A DNA stretch of 64,000 nt from Polytrichum commune (Eukaryota; Streptophyta; Polytrichopsida; Polytrichales; Polytrichaceae): NCBI GenBank assembly GCA_950295325.1, contig OX485806.1:5086001-5150000 (forward strand), in the 5' to 3' direction. Both the position numbers and the translations under genes were made by a program. The notes beneath the pieces are model-generated. The model was not told the DNA's origin. It saw only the letters and a list, made by a program, of their open reading frames with translations, and made no database searches. This document shows positions 1 to 12,378 of this stretch, piece by piece. How positions within the stretch are numbered: position 1 is the stretch's first letter; every line of letters begins with the position of its first letter.

Positions 1-203
1 TCGTCGATTCACGTCAAAATTGGGGATATCTGATGCAACATGATGAATCAGCATCCAATTTTACTTGGAGCGAAACCTTCAATTTCCCATAGTAAATGAC
101 ATAACATTCTACTGTTATGACATTTCTGCTGTGCTTGAGCTATGGTGAATAGAGAATTAGGATTGGATGATATTCTGTGGTCAGTAATATCAATTAGGTC
201 TCT

Positions 204-1164
204 CAGTGTGTTTGTAGATTGTTTATACAGTACTACGTTGTATTGAAAATATGGGTTTGATGTGCATCTGTTCAGATTGAACATCACTAGTTACACGTTA
301 CCTTAGTTACCAAGTACAAGAAGCTTCTAGAAACTACTGCATGAGCGAAAGATTCTTCTTGTAAGTAGCCAGCTGAGGCTGCGACTACTAAGTAATCTTG
401 AAATCCGTGATCAAGTGGTTTCTAGTAAAGTATCTCGGAGATAGTTGATGTGTATGGAATACTGAAGTTGTAAATGCAAGATAAATGCAAGAAACGTGTG
501 TATGTGAGCAGATTGCTTGTCTGTGTTGAAACGCATTGCTGGGTGAACTTGACAATGTTGTGTGTCATCAAATGTTTACAATCAAGAAGTAGTGCATTGT
601 GTTGTATAATATGTACAGAAGTTGTTTAGACTGTATTTCTATACGTTGCAGTGTAGATGGTTTTTGTCTAAACTTGAAAATTAAAAGTTTTGATTTCTTT
701 GTGTTACTGATCTTGGGTTACACGTACCTTTCAAAGAATAGGAACATAGAATTACCATACATGGACATCAAGAGATTAGGTACTTCTGTTCCTTGTTGAC
801 GAGGCCATCTCATATATAAGTTGTCTAAGTCTTGAAGTCACTAACAAGGCCAGCAGAGAGCTTCGCTACCTTCAAGAACCACTCTGATTTGATGTCCAAG
901 TATGTCATCTTCTGGCCCTGTCGATGAATACATAGCTTTCACCAAGTCTTTGTAAGCAGACACGTCCATGCTCAAAGTTCTCATCATCTTCCAGAGGTTT
1001 TTTTTAGGGTACATGCCTATGAATGATTCAGACGCAAAAATCCCTATAACCTTGTTAGACATTCGTTCATGACTGTATGTACATTGTATAATAAAGTGTA
1101 TAATACCCTCGTTTGTAATCTAACTTGAAGAGTTGTCACATAAGAGATGTGACTCTTACATACA
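204..1164. repeat. Tandem duplication unit A, left part (interrupted by TE1)
   Basis: This stretch is nearly identical to 10901-11920. The unit resumes at 10647-10894 after the TE1 insertion, so A and B are a direct tandem duplication of about 1.25 kb. A minus-strand reading frame at 841-1062 has a counterpart in unit B (about 11580-11830), with a shared segment around SAYKDLVKAMYSS. A 10-base difference near 890 shifts the frame between copies, so neither is an intact gene. I do not recognise the protein. Positions 1-203 are not part of the repeat and I see nothing supportable there. Confidence 0.85.
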
Positions 1165-1192
1165 AACACTATATTCGTTAATCGGAGACTTT
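1165..1192 (+). repeat. TE1 left terminal inverted repeat
   Basis: It begins AACACTATATTCG and continues into a GAGACTTT-GG-AAAGTCTC hairpin (8-base arms, 2-base spacer) just inside the end. The TACA at 1161-1164 is the target duplication. Confidence 0.85.
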
Positions 1193-2094
1193 GGAAAGTC
1201 TCAAAATCAAATTCACCCATAGTTTGGGATGCCAATATTGTGAGCATACATTATAATGGGAACATTGGGAACATTGGGAAAATGATAGTTCATAAGTTTG
1301 TACGCAAAGAATATTTACATTACTAAATATAGTAATTTTAAAATATCGTGATCAAAACATGAACTTCACATGGAAAATAACAATCAAATCTCCCAAAAAA
1401 TAGTTTTATATCATTATAGAGTCTAGGATGCGCATCCCATATGGAAAGGTCTTATTGAATTAGATGGCATATCCCAAACTTATTTAAAATAAGTTTGAAT
1501 GTAGCCGCAATACAACCAAGACTATATAATGCCCCTATTTTCACACTAATTCCAACCTATGTTATGTCCACCAAAAGATGTATCCACAAACACACCCACC
1601 ACGATTGTCCCGTCAATATTGTCAGCCGATCGGGAAGAGAGTTCACATTCATTATCTAAAGACGATGCATATGTCGACAACACAAAGGCACTATCTACTA
1701 CATCCACTACCATCACACCTAAAAAACAACCATGGAATGGACAACCGCATAACCGATGCTATGCAAATAAGAGTGGACACACTATATGTGAGTATATATG
1801 ACCTGAAATACATACATTTTCCAACTAAAGAGACAATAGTGACTAGCAAACCAAAGACACGCTCGCATTGTGGACATTAAAAAGTAGGTGTTGGGATACC
1901 ATTGGAGAACCTCATAAATAAACACGAACATGTGTTCCAAAACAATCCATGGTCAAGTGCAAATAATCCTTATTTTTCCATTCCAATAAACATGGGCATC
2001 ACATGGTGTTATTTATTATCTTTAGAAGGCGTTGAAATGATTTGTTAAGTAACCATGGGCATGGTTCTACATCAATACAAGACATGATTTTCAC

Positions 2095-3140
2095 ATATGT
2101 TCACGAACGCGCGGTCGTAAAGCACATCCCATTTCATGATCAAATGTGCATGGGACAAACAACACATGATGTTAAAGATCACACGATACATATATTCACA
2201 TTGGTGTCAAAGAACATTATACATGCATATGAAAAAAATTGAATGATATGGATTTAAAAAATATTAGTCGCATACACAGTCGACACGATGTATGTCGTCG
2301 ATTATAGGCCCAAAATACAAAAAAATACGACTTGAGATATACGAATGGGCGTTCGTATACCTCCCTATACATATTCCAAGAGGGTATCTTTATGAACGGC
2401 CGCGTGTATGTCACATGTTGTATTTTTTATGGCAGATAAAATTTAGATTGTAATAATTGTGGTATTTTACGGATGTACTTTCGCAAAACGTATGCCATCA
2501 TACGGGTATTTGGGGCAATTGGATTGGTATACTCCATACGAATGGCCGTTCGTAAAGCTTTGGTAGGTATCTTTATGAATGTCCATTCGTATATCATCAT
2601 GACAGACTTGTATCATATATCATCATCATATTTGGGTCGATGCATAGATGTGTCTATGTATGGATGTTGTTTGGATACATAGACCATATTCACAGGTGGT
2701 ATTTACAAACGACCGTTCATAAGGCTTTGGGTCATATCTTTACGAACGTGCGTTCGTATATCACCATGACATATTGTTTGGGTCTATGCATAGATGTATG
2801 TCCATCTATGGATGTTCCTAGATACATAGACCATACTCACAGGTGGTATTTACGAACGCACGTTCGTATATCACTATGATATATTGTTTGGGTCTATGCA
2901 TAGATGTATGTCTATCTATGGATATTGCTAGATAAATAGACCATACTCACAGGTGATATTTACGAACGCACGTTCGTAAACTCTTAACCATCACATGTGA
3001 TTGAATCATTAATACAAATGCGTTCATTTGTGATTTACGAACGCGCGTTTGTAAACTCTCAATCACCATATATGTTTCAACCAATACTACAAATGCGTTG
3101 ATTTGTGATTTACAAACGTGCGTTTGTAAACTCTCAACCA
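2095..3140. repeat. Scattered degenerate TTTACGAACG-type palindromes (TE1 left subterminal)
   Basis: About eight imperfect copies of the palindrome with arms like TACGAACG / CGTTCGTA occur, for example near 2340, 2750, 2855, 2963, 3043 and 3109. They are separated by direct repeats of a segment containing tgggtctatgcatagatgta. The copy at 3109-3130 has matched changes in both arms (TTTACAAACG / CGTTTGTAAA). No coding sequence is supportable at 1.6-3.2 kb. Confidence 0.7.
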
Positions 3141-3200
3141 TCATCTATGTTTGAACCAATACTACAAATGCATTGATTTGTGATTTGTGATTTATATTTG

Positions 3201-3593
3201 TACCATAGGTTGGTTGAAGCTTAGAAACGTTGGATCTGGATTTGGTTTGCGAAAACCACCTTTGATAAAAAACGTTAGCTAGTCATAAGGACCCGAAAAC
3301 TACACTATAGGTTGTAGAAGGTTACAAATGCCAGCTCTAAGCTTATATTATGGAAACAACATCTAAAAGTTGGCCATACAGAACAAAAACGTGAGCTCGT
3401 AGGTAGTGTCCAAGACATATTTTTTAGCCTTAAACGGAAGTTTAAGGCGATCATACGTCAAAGGAGTTTTCTAGAGATGCACTAGGTTGGGAGGTGTTTT
3501 TGCAAGGCTTGGAAATGACTAGCAACAAAAGAATTAATGTAGCAAGGAAGGACTGCAAACACCCATTAACAATGGGCTTTCATATATACGTAC
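3201..3593 (+). repeat. Left arm of 393-bp inverted repeat in TE1
   Basis: This arm is the reverse complement of 8454-8846 with only scattered substitutions; by eye the two are over 90 percent identical and of equal length. The start pairs taccataggttggttgaagc with its complement at 8846. The inner end pairs at catatatacgtac. Palindrome arrays lie directly inside both arms, so the whole 3.2-8.85 kb block is a giant fold-back structure. Confidence 0.85.
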
Positions 3594-3596
3594 TAT

Positions 3597-4151
3597 GCAG
3601 CATTTGGTTGCTGCGCAGAAGTTTACGAAAATATGGGCCGATGTTTACGAACGCCCGTTCGTAAATGTGCATCGAGGTTTACGAACGTCCGTTCGTAAAT
3701 GTGGGCCGAGATTTACGAACGCACGTTCGTAATTGTGCAGCACTTAGTTTCTGCGCAGAAGCTTACGAAAATGTGGGCCGATGTTTACGAACGCCCGTTC
3801 GTAAATGTGGGCCAAGGTTTACGGCCCGTTCGTAAATGTACGCTGACGTTTACGAACGCACGTTCGTAACTATGCAGCACTTGGTTGCTGCAAAGAAGTG
3901 TACGAAAATGTGGGCTGAGGTTTACGAACGCCCGTTCGTAAATGTGCGCTGACGTTTACGAACGCACGTTCGTAACTATGCAGCACTTGGTTGCTGCAAA
4001 GAAGTGTACAAAAATGTGGGCCGAGGTTTATGAACGCCCGTTCGTAAATGTGGGCCGACGTTTACGAACGGGCGTTCGTAAATGTGGGCCGACGTTTACG
4101 AACGGGCGTTCGTAAATGTGCGCCGACGTTTACGAACGGGCGTTCGTAAAA
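3597..4151. repeat. Palindrome array 1 (arm TTTACGAACG, 2 free bases)
   Basis: About twelve copies of a 22-base palindrome occur: arm TTTACGAACG, two variable bases (CC, TC, CA, GG) and the reverse-complement arm. They are separated by gcagcacttggttgctg-type spacers. The array is the inverted counterpart of 7126-8400. Long open frames across it (products rich in VYERPFVNV) are by-products of the repeat and are not called as genes. Confidence 0.9.
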
Positions 4152-5370
4152 CTCCGGAATACGCGGCGGTATATGCGGTGGATATACGTTGTACGTACAT
4201 GAAGTGTGTAGTGTGGACGCATAGAAATGTGATATGCGCGCACTCCTACAAGTCTCTAGAGCAGTCTCTAGAGCATGCCGCAAAAAAGAGCTATGGTGTG
4301 GGGGGGAAGACCTTTAAGTACTGCTCTAGGGCGATTCAAAATCCCTTGGATGCTCTTTAAAAAGCGGATTCCCGCCGCCTACCTTAACCTAACAATATGT
4401 CATTCTATCCATGCGAAACATGTATGACGCTATGTATGGAACATGTATGGCATGCATGCAACATATTGAAAATATTAATATCGCTCGCACACCTTAGGTG
4501 TTACCAAGGCCTCAGGATAAAAACATAAATACTATAATAGTCAAATGTTATTGAAATATGATGATGCTTAACATTAAATAAATGATTTGCGACCAAGTTA
4601 TGAAATCCAAGTTTTTGGGCAATTCATACCTATATGTTACCAAGGTCTAAGTGATATATATATACACACATACATACAATGAGGTAGGAGTGGGTCAAAA
4701 TTAGTTATGGAGGTCCCTAAAATTGTATATATTATATGATTCACATCAAAACATGTCCAGAATATGCTCACTAAGTGTGTGGACACCAATAAAAAGTCGG
4801 ATTAATTTGGAATGGCTTGTAAGGTAGAGGAAGGATATGATATGAAACCATACCTAGGTATAATGTAGGTCTTAATTTAAGTGTAAACCTAGATGTGGAA
4901 AGATTGAATTAATCCGGAATGTGTGGCAAGATTGAAATTAATTTGGAATGGTACATAAGGTAGAGTAAGCATATGAATTCAAAACATACCTAGGTCGAGT
5001 CACACTAATTGCATGTTTTTGCATCCTACGAGAAGTAGGTGCATAACTAAAAGTATTCATTTAAAGTTGAGTCTTAAGACATGCATGTTAGAATAAGATT
5101 AAGTATGGACTGTGTGATCAAAATGCACTCAACATTATTAAGGTGAACGAGGAAGAATTCCAAACTTCACTTTTGACATAAACCAAAGTTGTATCTCAAA
5201 TCCAATTTTGAATCTTGAAATGACAATCGGCATGATTCTCAATAGTTGTTATTAACCGGATGAAGCAATATCCAATCCAACCAACATTGGTAGACCAGTT
5301 GGACATGCCCACATACCACAACATGGCCACATATTTTGAATATTGGTAAGATTAAAAGATTTAGGGATGT

Positions 5371-5400
5371 AGGGTTTAGGGTTTGGGGTTAGGGTTTGTG
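5371..5400 (+). repeat. Short interstitial telomere-like patch
   Basis: The sequence is tagggtttagggtttgggg followed by ttagggttt: about four TTTAGGG-like units with errors, inside TE1. It fits the plant/green-algal telomere type but is too short and degenerate to be a telomere. Confidence 0.6.
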
Positions 5401-6182
5401 AAAGTTGTGCATGTCCGACAGTTAATACAATAGATTACACACACAAACGATATTGACTACTCAATAGCCCATATTGCACTCACTTAATTATGTAGAATGC
5501 ACATTTTATACTTGCCAAATATCCGATCACATGGCTCAAATACACTTAGTTCAAGTTGAAGTTAAAGTTCAATGCACTATACAAATGTTAGTTCAAGTTG
5601 ACACCTAATTATATGAATTGATGACATGTTCGAAATTGAATTTCCCTCCACCTCTACTAAAATTAAGTTCACCCCCTCCCCTTAATCTCAAATTGTGTAT
5701 TTTATGAAGCTAATAATGATTAGAGGAACTAATGAACAACTTGAAAGATATTTCATTCTTGAAAACATTATATTTCAAAACACCATATGAGCATCCTTGT
5801 GGTTGGATTCTTCATCAAATTTCTACTAAATGATGTGCATTGTTCACTACAAATTTATACTCCCTATGTACCTAATGTTTACAAAAGAACCAAATGTATA
5901 GGGACTAATAGAATGGGGAGAAAAAATTCATTTGTATTTATACTAAGCTATTCAAATCAATATGATAAACACCTATACTACATATACATAATACAAAACA
6001 TGAATTAAGCATGCCTTCATTTACTTACAAATTCTACTTTTATTTTCATGCAAGAGAGTCATCGAACGTTCTTCCATCCTAACAAGTATGGACAAGGTAG
6101 TCATATGACTGCCTCCATAATATGACAACAAGTCATGTATCGTAACTTGGATGAAACTAACACATTTCAATGGTACCAAATT

Positions 6183-6300
6183 CCCTCCCCACCCCTATCC
6201 CATCCCATCCCAACCCATCCCATCCCATCCCAACCCATCCCATCCCATCCCATCCCATCCCATCCCCTCCCCACACCCCATCCCAGCACATCCCAACCCT
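6183..6300 (+). repeat. CCCAT pentanucleotide microsatellite
   Basis: Tandem ccatc/ccaac units run for roughly 110 bases. The proline/serine-rich frames across them are repeat artefacts. Confidence 0.85.
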
Positions 6301-7125
6301 TCCAACGTGGAGGAGGCCACGTAGCAACGATAGGGAAACCCTAGCGGCGTTGGCTACCTCCCCGCACCCCTTCTTCTCCTTTCATTGTCATTTGGAGCAT
6401 AGAAAGGAGAAGCGGAACGCTGAGCACATGCGGAGCGGAGCTCTTGTCATTTCTTTACTCATATCTTTTCTTTGTTTTGTTGGTGCGCGTGTTTGAGAGT
6501 CGCAGATTTCTTTTGAGAGTTGCAAGTTTGCTAGTAGAGAGCTTGAGAGCTACAAACTTGAAAGTTGCATACACATAAGAGTTGTTGCAAGGGTTTGTAT
6601 GTAACGTGCGAGGGCTTAAGAGTGTGAGGGAGGAATGACTAATGTGAGGGTGCAGTAGATTGAATTTACAATTTTGAGGTTTTCGAAGTTTTTCACTAAA
6701 TGAGGAAGCACAAGTTTTGGATGTATACCAATTCAACGTGCATAGTGTAATCCCCCTGAACTCACTTCCTTCACATTTTGAAATTTTTTTCATTGTTGAA
6801 TTCCATGTGTTTTTTTCCATGTATGTTGAGCTTTGGCATGTTTTGTTTGCAAGCTTCCCCATATTTTTCGATTTAGTGTTCTCTCACAACCTGAAACTCA
6901 ATTATGTTTTCATTCGGTTGTTTCAATTTTTATCGTTCTCAAGTTTTATCTTCACTTGCAGTATGCAAAGGCACCAATTCAAGATTGATAGGTATCAATC
7001 ACAAACCAAAAGTGGCAAGATGCAATGGACAAATTACTGATACATATCAACCACTCCATTATAGACCAATGCATATTTATATTTGTTTATATATGAATAT
7101 AAAAACATATGTACATGCGTAAATA

Positions 7126-8400
7126 CCGGAGCATGTTTACGAACGGGCGTTCGTAAACTTTAGCGCAACAACCAAGTGTTGCACAGTTACGAACGTGCGT
7201 TCGTAAACGTCGGCGCACGTTTACGAACGGGCGTTCGTAAATCTCGGCCCACATTTACGAACGTGCGTTCGTAAACTTCTTCGCAGCAACCAAGTGCTGC
7301 ATAGTTACGAACGTGCGTTCGTAAACGTCGGTGCACATTTACGAACGGGCGTTCGTAAACCTCGGCCCACATTTACGAACGGGCGTTCGTAAATCTCCGC
7401 CACATTTACGAACGAGCGTTCGTAAACCTCGGCCCACATTTTCGTAAAATTCTGCGCAGCAACCGAGTGCTGCATAGTTAGTAAATGTGCGCCGACTTTT
7501 ACGAACGGGCGTTCGTAAATCTCCGCCACATTTACGAACGAGCGTTCGTAAACCTCGGCCCACATTTTCGTAAAATTCTGCGCAGCAACCGAGTGCTGCA
7601 TAGTTAGTAAATGTGCGCCGACTTTTACGAACGGGCGTTCGTAAACCTTGGCCCACATTTACGAACGGGCTTTCGTAAATCTCCGCCACATTTACGAACG
7701 AGCGTTCGTAAACCTCGGCCCACATTTTCGTAAAATTCTGCGCAGCAACCGAGTGCTGCATAGTTAGTAAATGTGCGCCGACTTTTACGAACGGGCGTTC
7801 GTAAACCTCGGCCCACATTTACGAACGGGCGTTCGTAAACCTCGGCCACATTTACGAACGAGTGTTCGTAAACCTCGGCCCATATTTTCGCAAAATTCTG
7901 CGCAGCAACCGAGTGCTGCATAGTAAGTAAATGTGCGCCGACTTTTACGAACGGGCGTTCGTAAACCTCGGCCCACATTTTCGTAAAATTCTGCGCAGCA
8001 ACCAAGTGCTGCATAGTTAGTAAATGTGCGCCGACTTTTACGAACGGGCGTTCGTAAACCTTGGCCCACATTTACGAACGGGCGTTCGTAAACCTCGGCC
8101 CACATTTTCATAAAATTCTGCGCAGCAACCAAGTGCTGCATAGTTAGTAATTGTGCGCCGACTTTTACGAACGGGCGTTCGTAAACGTCGGCCCACATTT
8201 TCGTAAACTTCTGCTCATCAACCAAGTGTTGCACTGTTACGAATGTGCGTTCGTAAACCTCGACGAGTATTTACAAATGCGTGTTTGTAAACCTTGGCCA
8301 ACAACAAAGGTTGCATATTTACGAACATGCAATTGTGATCTTCGGCGTAATAACCAAGGGCTGCATGTTTACGAATGCACACTCATAAACCTTGGCTACA
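7126..8400. repeat. Palindrome array 2 (arm TTTACGAACG), higher-order repeats
   Basis: More than twenty copies of the same 22-base palindrome as at 3.6-4.15 kb occur, with central dinucleotides GG, TG, AG and others. They are arranged in higher-order units of about 90-165 bases, which also contain the spacer ttctgcgcagcaaccgagtg. The reversed orientation relative to the left array makes the two arrays part of the large inverted structure. The right array is more than twice as long as the left, so it has expanded separately. Reading frames of 117-159 codons here are by-products of the repeats. Confidence 0.9.
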
Positions 8401-8453
8401 TACAATGAAAATGTGCACCACCCCCCTGCTACAATAATCAATAGGGAATAGGA

Positions 8454-8846
8454 GTACGTATATATGAAAGCCCATTGTGAATGGGTGTTTGCAGTCCTTC
8501 CTTGCTACATTAACTCTTTTGTTGCTAGTCATTTCCAAGCCTTGCAAAAACACCTCCCAACCTAGTGCATCTCTAGAAAAAACCTTTGACGTATGATCGC
8601 CTTAAACTTATGTTTAAGGCTAAAAAATATGTCTTGGACACTACCTACGAGCTCACGTTTTTGGTCTGAATGGCCAACTTTTAGATGTTGTTTCCATAAT
8701 ATAAGCTTAGAGCTGGCATCTCTAATCTTCTACAACCTATAGTGGAGTTTTCGGGTCCTTATGACTAGCTAACGTTTTTGGTCAAAGGTGGTTTTCGCAA
8801 ACCGAATTGAGATCCAACGTTTCTAAGCTTCAACCAACCTATGGTA
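8454..8846 (-). repeat. Right arm of 393-bp inverted repeat in TE1
   Basis: This is the reverse complement of 3201-3593. Beyond it, 8850-9790 has no recognisable gene; the sequence is AT-rich with many short tandem-like actagt/aactagt motifs near 9380-9620. Confidence 0.85.
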
Positions 8847-9797
8847 CATTTTTCAAGTCATTCTAACTACTTGCTCTAGACGTCTCCTATGAGTGTCACA
8901 TTCGCGCATACCCACCCTTTCTACTTTCTAATGCATTCTTTGTTCCTACATGACAAGTTGTCCAATGCACATTTTCAATAACGACTTCAACACCTTTGTC
9001 TTGCCAACACTAAGGACTATGTTATCTTAGAAGGAGAGCAGTAATAGGAGAATGCCAACAATGAATCTACTCTTCAAATCCCTCTTTCAACACTTTGTTG
9101 CTTGTTTTCCAAGATTGTTGTCCGTCTGGACTGCCTCACATTTCTAGGTCTAAACTTACAAGCATACACACCTTCTCTAAGAGTCTAAGCTATCTTCACA
9201 TATGTGTACTAAGAGAGCCAAAAGGTTCTAGGACAATCTTTATATACCTCAAAACAACTACCTACTAGGTGGGTCAACTTGGTAGGTTCCCACCCTGTCA
9301 AAACACTGCAACTACCTGTCCTCACGCGTTTTTGCCCTTTGTCCAGTACATGACCAACTGGCACACTGAGGTCATAAAAAATGATCAACTAGTCAAAGAA
9401 ATGCAATGCTATTTAATAACTTTGGACCAACAAGTCATTATCTGACCAACTAAATTATTAACACCAAATAATTACTACTACTGAATAAATTGCTCAGTAG
9501 TAAAACAGTAAAAACCAATTAGTGGACGTTTTAACAACTAATTGCATTAGGGACAAATTTGACGTCAACTAGTAAACTAGCATTCTTTTGCCCTTTCGAC
9601 AATTCGCGACCAACTAGTCAGTTTTTGATGGGTTGGTTTACTATGAACATTTTATGTTCTTAAAACACGGTGCTAACTTCTACCTTAACTTCTATCTTAT
9701 CTATGTTTGTGCAAATAAACGAAACCACTATACATATTTGCAAACACACATTCGTAAAAATAAGTAATGTTGATTTATAGATTACACATTACACTGA

Positions 9798-10189
9798 TTT
9801 ACGAACGGTTGTTCGTAAATATGCTACCAAAATCTACTTTAACAATTGAGTGTGGATATACTTTATATTGTGCATAAAGTATGGTCTTGGAGAACACGGT
9901 GCCCATTTTCAAGTTCCTCATCTGTGATCTCCCAAGCCCTTGCCTCGTTCTCGGCCAAGAAGTATGCGATGAGCTAATTGACGAGAATGGTGTGCCAATG
10001 CCCAAGTTTGGTGGTCGAGGCGGAGGGCAACATTTCCTCAAGGTCTTGAGGTCCAGGTTGTGGCTAGAAGTCCCCCTATTGGAGGGAGTCCCCCACGGGA
10101 GCTGGCACATATTGAAGAACGACACATATTCGAGGCCAGTCAACAAACTTGGCTATAGTTGCAGGCCGGAGATTTTCAAAGCTATATAG
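9798..10189 (+). pseudogene. FCP1/SCP-like phosphatase fragment (TE1 cargo)
   Basis: The open frame 9881-10189 (102 codons) has the order CLVLGQEVCDEL, then FLKVLRSRLW, then GVPHGSWH. It matches the middle of the phosphatase gene at 38.3-38.9 kb (CMVLAQEACRIL, YLKVLKPIFW, GVPYDVR). The N-terminal DxDG/V-type catalytic motif and the C-terminal DDSxxK-type motif are both absent, so this is a fragment. It sits near the right end of TE1 with its C-terminal side facing the terminus, exactly as the TE3 gene faces TE3's left end. A single diverged TTTACGAACG palindrome lies at 9798-9820. Identification is by comparison within the window and is fairly secure; the family name rests on the TE3 copy. 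Confidence 0.6.
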
Positions 10190-10618
10190 GCCATTGGAGC
10201 ATTACAGAGAGAAGCCACCGTAAAAGATAAGGACATGGCCGCGAGAAAAAATATAGTGGGACGTACTAGTGGGACTATAAACGCCTACAGACTCCCTAAA
10301 TGTGTGTAGGGGTAGAGCATAGTGCTTGGTTATCCATTCTATTTGAAGGTCTTCAAGACATTAATGGTATTTCCATTATGTTTGTATTTCAAACCCGTTG
10401 AATAGATTCAATTTCCAATCATTCTCCACATCTTCCTTTCCATTAGCAACAATTTGTCATTTTATACACATATGTTTTCATGTATGGTTCATTTTTTTGT
10501 TCACTTTGATGCATTTATGTTGATGATTATATCCAATGTTATACGTATGGTATTTTAATGTTGTTAACATTGGCTCAAATTTGAAAACCACGTCCTTGAA
10601 TAGTCTCAAAATCATCAA

Positions 10619-10646
10619 AAAGTCTCCGATTACCGAATATAGTGTT
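10619..10646 (-). repeat. TE1 right terminal inverted repeat
   Basis: It ends CGAATATAGTGTT and is followed by the TACA target duplication (10647-10650). One mismatch to the left terminus. 10190-10618 holds no gene. Confidence 0.85.
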
Positions 10647-10650
10647 TACA

Positions 10651-12177
10651 GTTGTGACTCTTGAAGAGGGTTTTTCTTGAGTACAAGCATAGTATATTGA
10701 AAATTTGTAACATTATTTGTTTAACATGACTAATTTGCTCATGTGTATGTATCTTCTTCTTTTCTCATGAAAAACCACATGGTATCAGAGCAATCTTGAT
10801 GTTTAGAACGCTTGATCCTTGAGTTCAATGAGTAAAGTGTTGGACAAGAAAATAATTGTATTGATTACAAAATAGCTTGTAATGGCCATGGAAGAACATT
10901 GAGTGTGTTTGTAGATTGTTTATACAGTACTACGTTGTATTGAAAATATGGGTTTGATGTGCATCTGTTCAGATTGAGCATCACTAGTTACACGTTATCT
11001 TAGTTACCAAGTACAAGAAGCTTCTAGAAACTACTGCATGAGTGCAAGATTCTTCTTGTAAGTAGCCAGCTGAGGCTGCGACTACTAAGTAATCTTGAAA
11101 TCCGTGATCAAGTGGTTTCTAGTAAAGTATCTCGGAGATAGTTGATGTGTATGGAATACTGAAGTTGTAAATGCAAGATCAGTTGCAAGAAATGTGTGTA
11201 TGTGAGTAGATTGCTTGTCTGTGTTGAAACGCGTTGCTGGGGGAACCTGACAATGTTGTGTGTCATCAAATGTTTACAATCAAGAAGTATCGCTTGTGTT
11301 ATGTTTTATGTAAAGAAGTTGTTTAGACTGTATTTCCTATATGTTGCAGTGTTAAAAGTTTTTATTTCTTTGTGTTACTGATCTTGGGTTACATGTACTT
11401 TTCAAAGAATGGGAACAGAGAAAAAACATGAACTTTGAATCTCAATAGCTAAATACAGGGCAATTAAATCATATGCTGATATCATGAATAGCATACTGTG
11501 AATTACCATACATGGACATCAAGAGATTAGGTACTTTTGTTCCTTGTTGACGAGGCCATCTCATATATAAGTTGTTTGACTCTTGAAGTCACTAACCAGG
11601 CCAGCAGAGAGCTTCGCTACCTCCAAGAACCACTCTGATTTGATGTCCAAGAATTCGTTGTCATCTTCTGGCCTTGTCGATGAATACATAGCTTTTACCA
11701 AGTCTTTGTAAGCAGAGACATCCATGCCCAAAGTTCTCATCGTCTTCCAGAGGCCTCTTTTAGGGTAAAGGTCTCTAAATGATTCTCACGCAAAAATCCC
11801 TATAACCTTGTTAGACATTCGTTCATGACTGTATGTACATTGCATAATAAAGTGTATAATACACTAGTTTGTAATCTAAGTTGAAGAGTTGTCAAGTAAG
11901 AGGTGTGATCCTTACATAGAGTTGTGACTCTTGAAGAGGGCTCTTCTTGAGTACAAGCATACATTGAAAATTTGTAACTTTTTTTTTAACACAACTACTT
12001 TGCTCATGTGTATGTATCTTCTTCTTTTCTCATAAAATGCCACATGGTATCAAAGCATGTATCAGAGATATCTTGATGTTTAGAAAGCTTGATCCTTGAG
12101 TTCAATGAATAAGGTGTTGGACAAGAAAATGATTGTATTGATTACAAAATAGATTGTAATGGCCATGGAAGAACAAC
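10651..12177. repeat. End of unit A, then duplication unit B
   Basis: 10651-10894 completes unit A. From 10901 the whole unit is repeated to about 12177. Each unit ends with a PBS-like sequence and a short ATG-containing stretch (atggccatggaagaaca), after which unit B is broken by the element end at 12182. Unit B preserves the uninterrupted insertion site of TE1 at 11911-11930. No intact gene is supported. Confidence 0.8.
10780..10791 (+). other. Copia-like primer-binding site, unit A (second copy 12045-12056)
   Basis: tggtatcagagc matches the usual initiator-methionine tRNA complement of Ty1/copia elements and directly follows a CA dinucleotide, as an LTR end would. The unit B copy has one change (tggtatcaaagc). 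An ATG frame begins about 100 bases downstream, as expected for gag. The LTR may start at TGTTAGACATTCG (1053), but I cannot confirm an LTR pair, so this is only a likely LTR/PBS remnant. Confidence 0.5.
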
Positions 12178-12181
12178 CTAT

Positions 12182-12378
12182 AACACTATATTCGTTAATT
12201 TGAGACTTTCTCTTGTCATAAATTAATATATGAACCACAATGTTCAACATGAAGTCGCCCAAAACTATATTGTCAACAATCTCAAATACATTATCAGTCC
12301 TAGTATCCCAAAATCAATGGTTAGCCGACATGAGCAAATAGAGCACTTGAAACCAACTTCACCAACAAAAACACATGA
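12182..12378 (+). mobile_element. Left end of a DUF7869-type element (TE-B remnant)
   Basis: It starts AACACTATATTCG and matches, in reverse, the right ~190 bases of TE3 (53.77-53.957 kb). Shared stretches include actatattgtcaacaatctc and caccaacaaaaacacat. It is therefore the 3' end of a TE3-like element in minus orientation. It is cut at 12378 by a second element end of a different subtype. Confidence 0.75.

Larger units (their letters stand above)
4152..7125. other. Loop of the TE1 fold-back; no gene seen
   Basis: This AT-rich sequence lies between the two palindrome arrays. Short frames (for example 6455-6862 minus and 6717-7040 plus) overlap each other on both strands, have no recognisable domain and show no splice-consistent extension. 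A TTTAGGG-like patch lies at 5371-5400 and a CCCAT microsatellite at about 6183-6300. Confidence 0.6.
1165..10646. mobile_element. TE1: 9.48-kb DNA transposon with AACACTATATTCG termini
   Basis: The two ends are 28-base inverted repeats (1165-1192 and 10619-10646) differing at one base. They are flanked by TACA on both sides (1161-1164, 10647-10650). The undivided sister copy at 11911-11930 reads across the site as cttacatagagttgtg, which is effectively the empty site. The left 400 bases (1165-1565) match the 3' flank of DUF7869 genes elsewhere in the window (12379-12770 and, reversed, 58.1-58.48 kb). The right end carries an FCP1-like phosphatase fragment. This is TE3's gene order in reverse orientation, with the middle replaced by palindrome arrays. 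No transposase is left, so TE1 is non-autonomous. Confidence 0.85.

Noticed and set aside
1559-1880. Overlapping plus-strand frames of 80 and 100 codons in TE1
   Set aside because: They overlap in different frames, are Thr/His-rich without motifs, and lie just inside the element's non-coding 3' flank.
7187-8234. Series of 60-159 codon minus-strand frames (VYERPFVNV repeats)
   Set aside because: These are by-products of the TTTACGAACG array; they overlap in different frames and have no independent coding signal.
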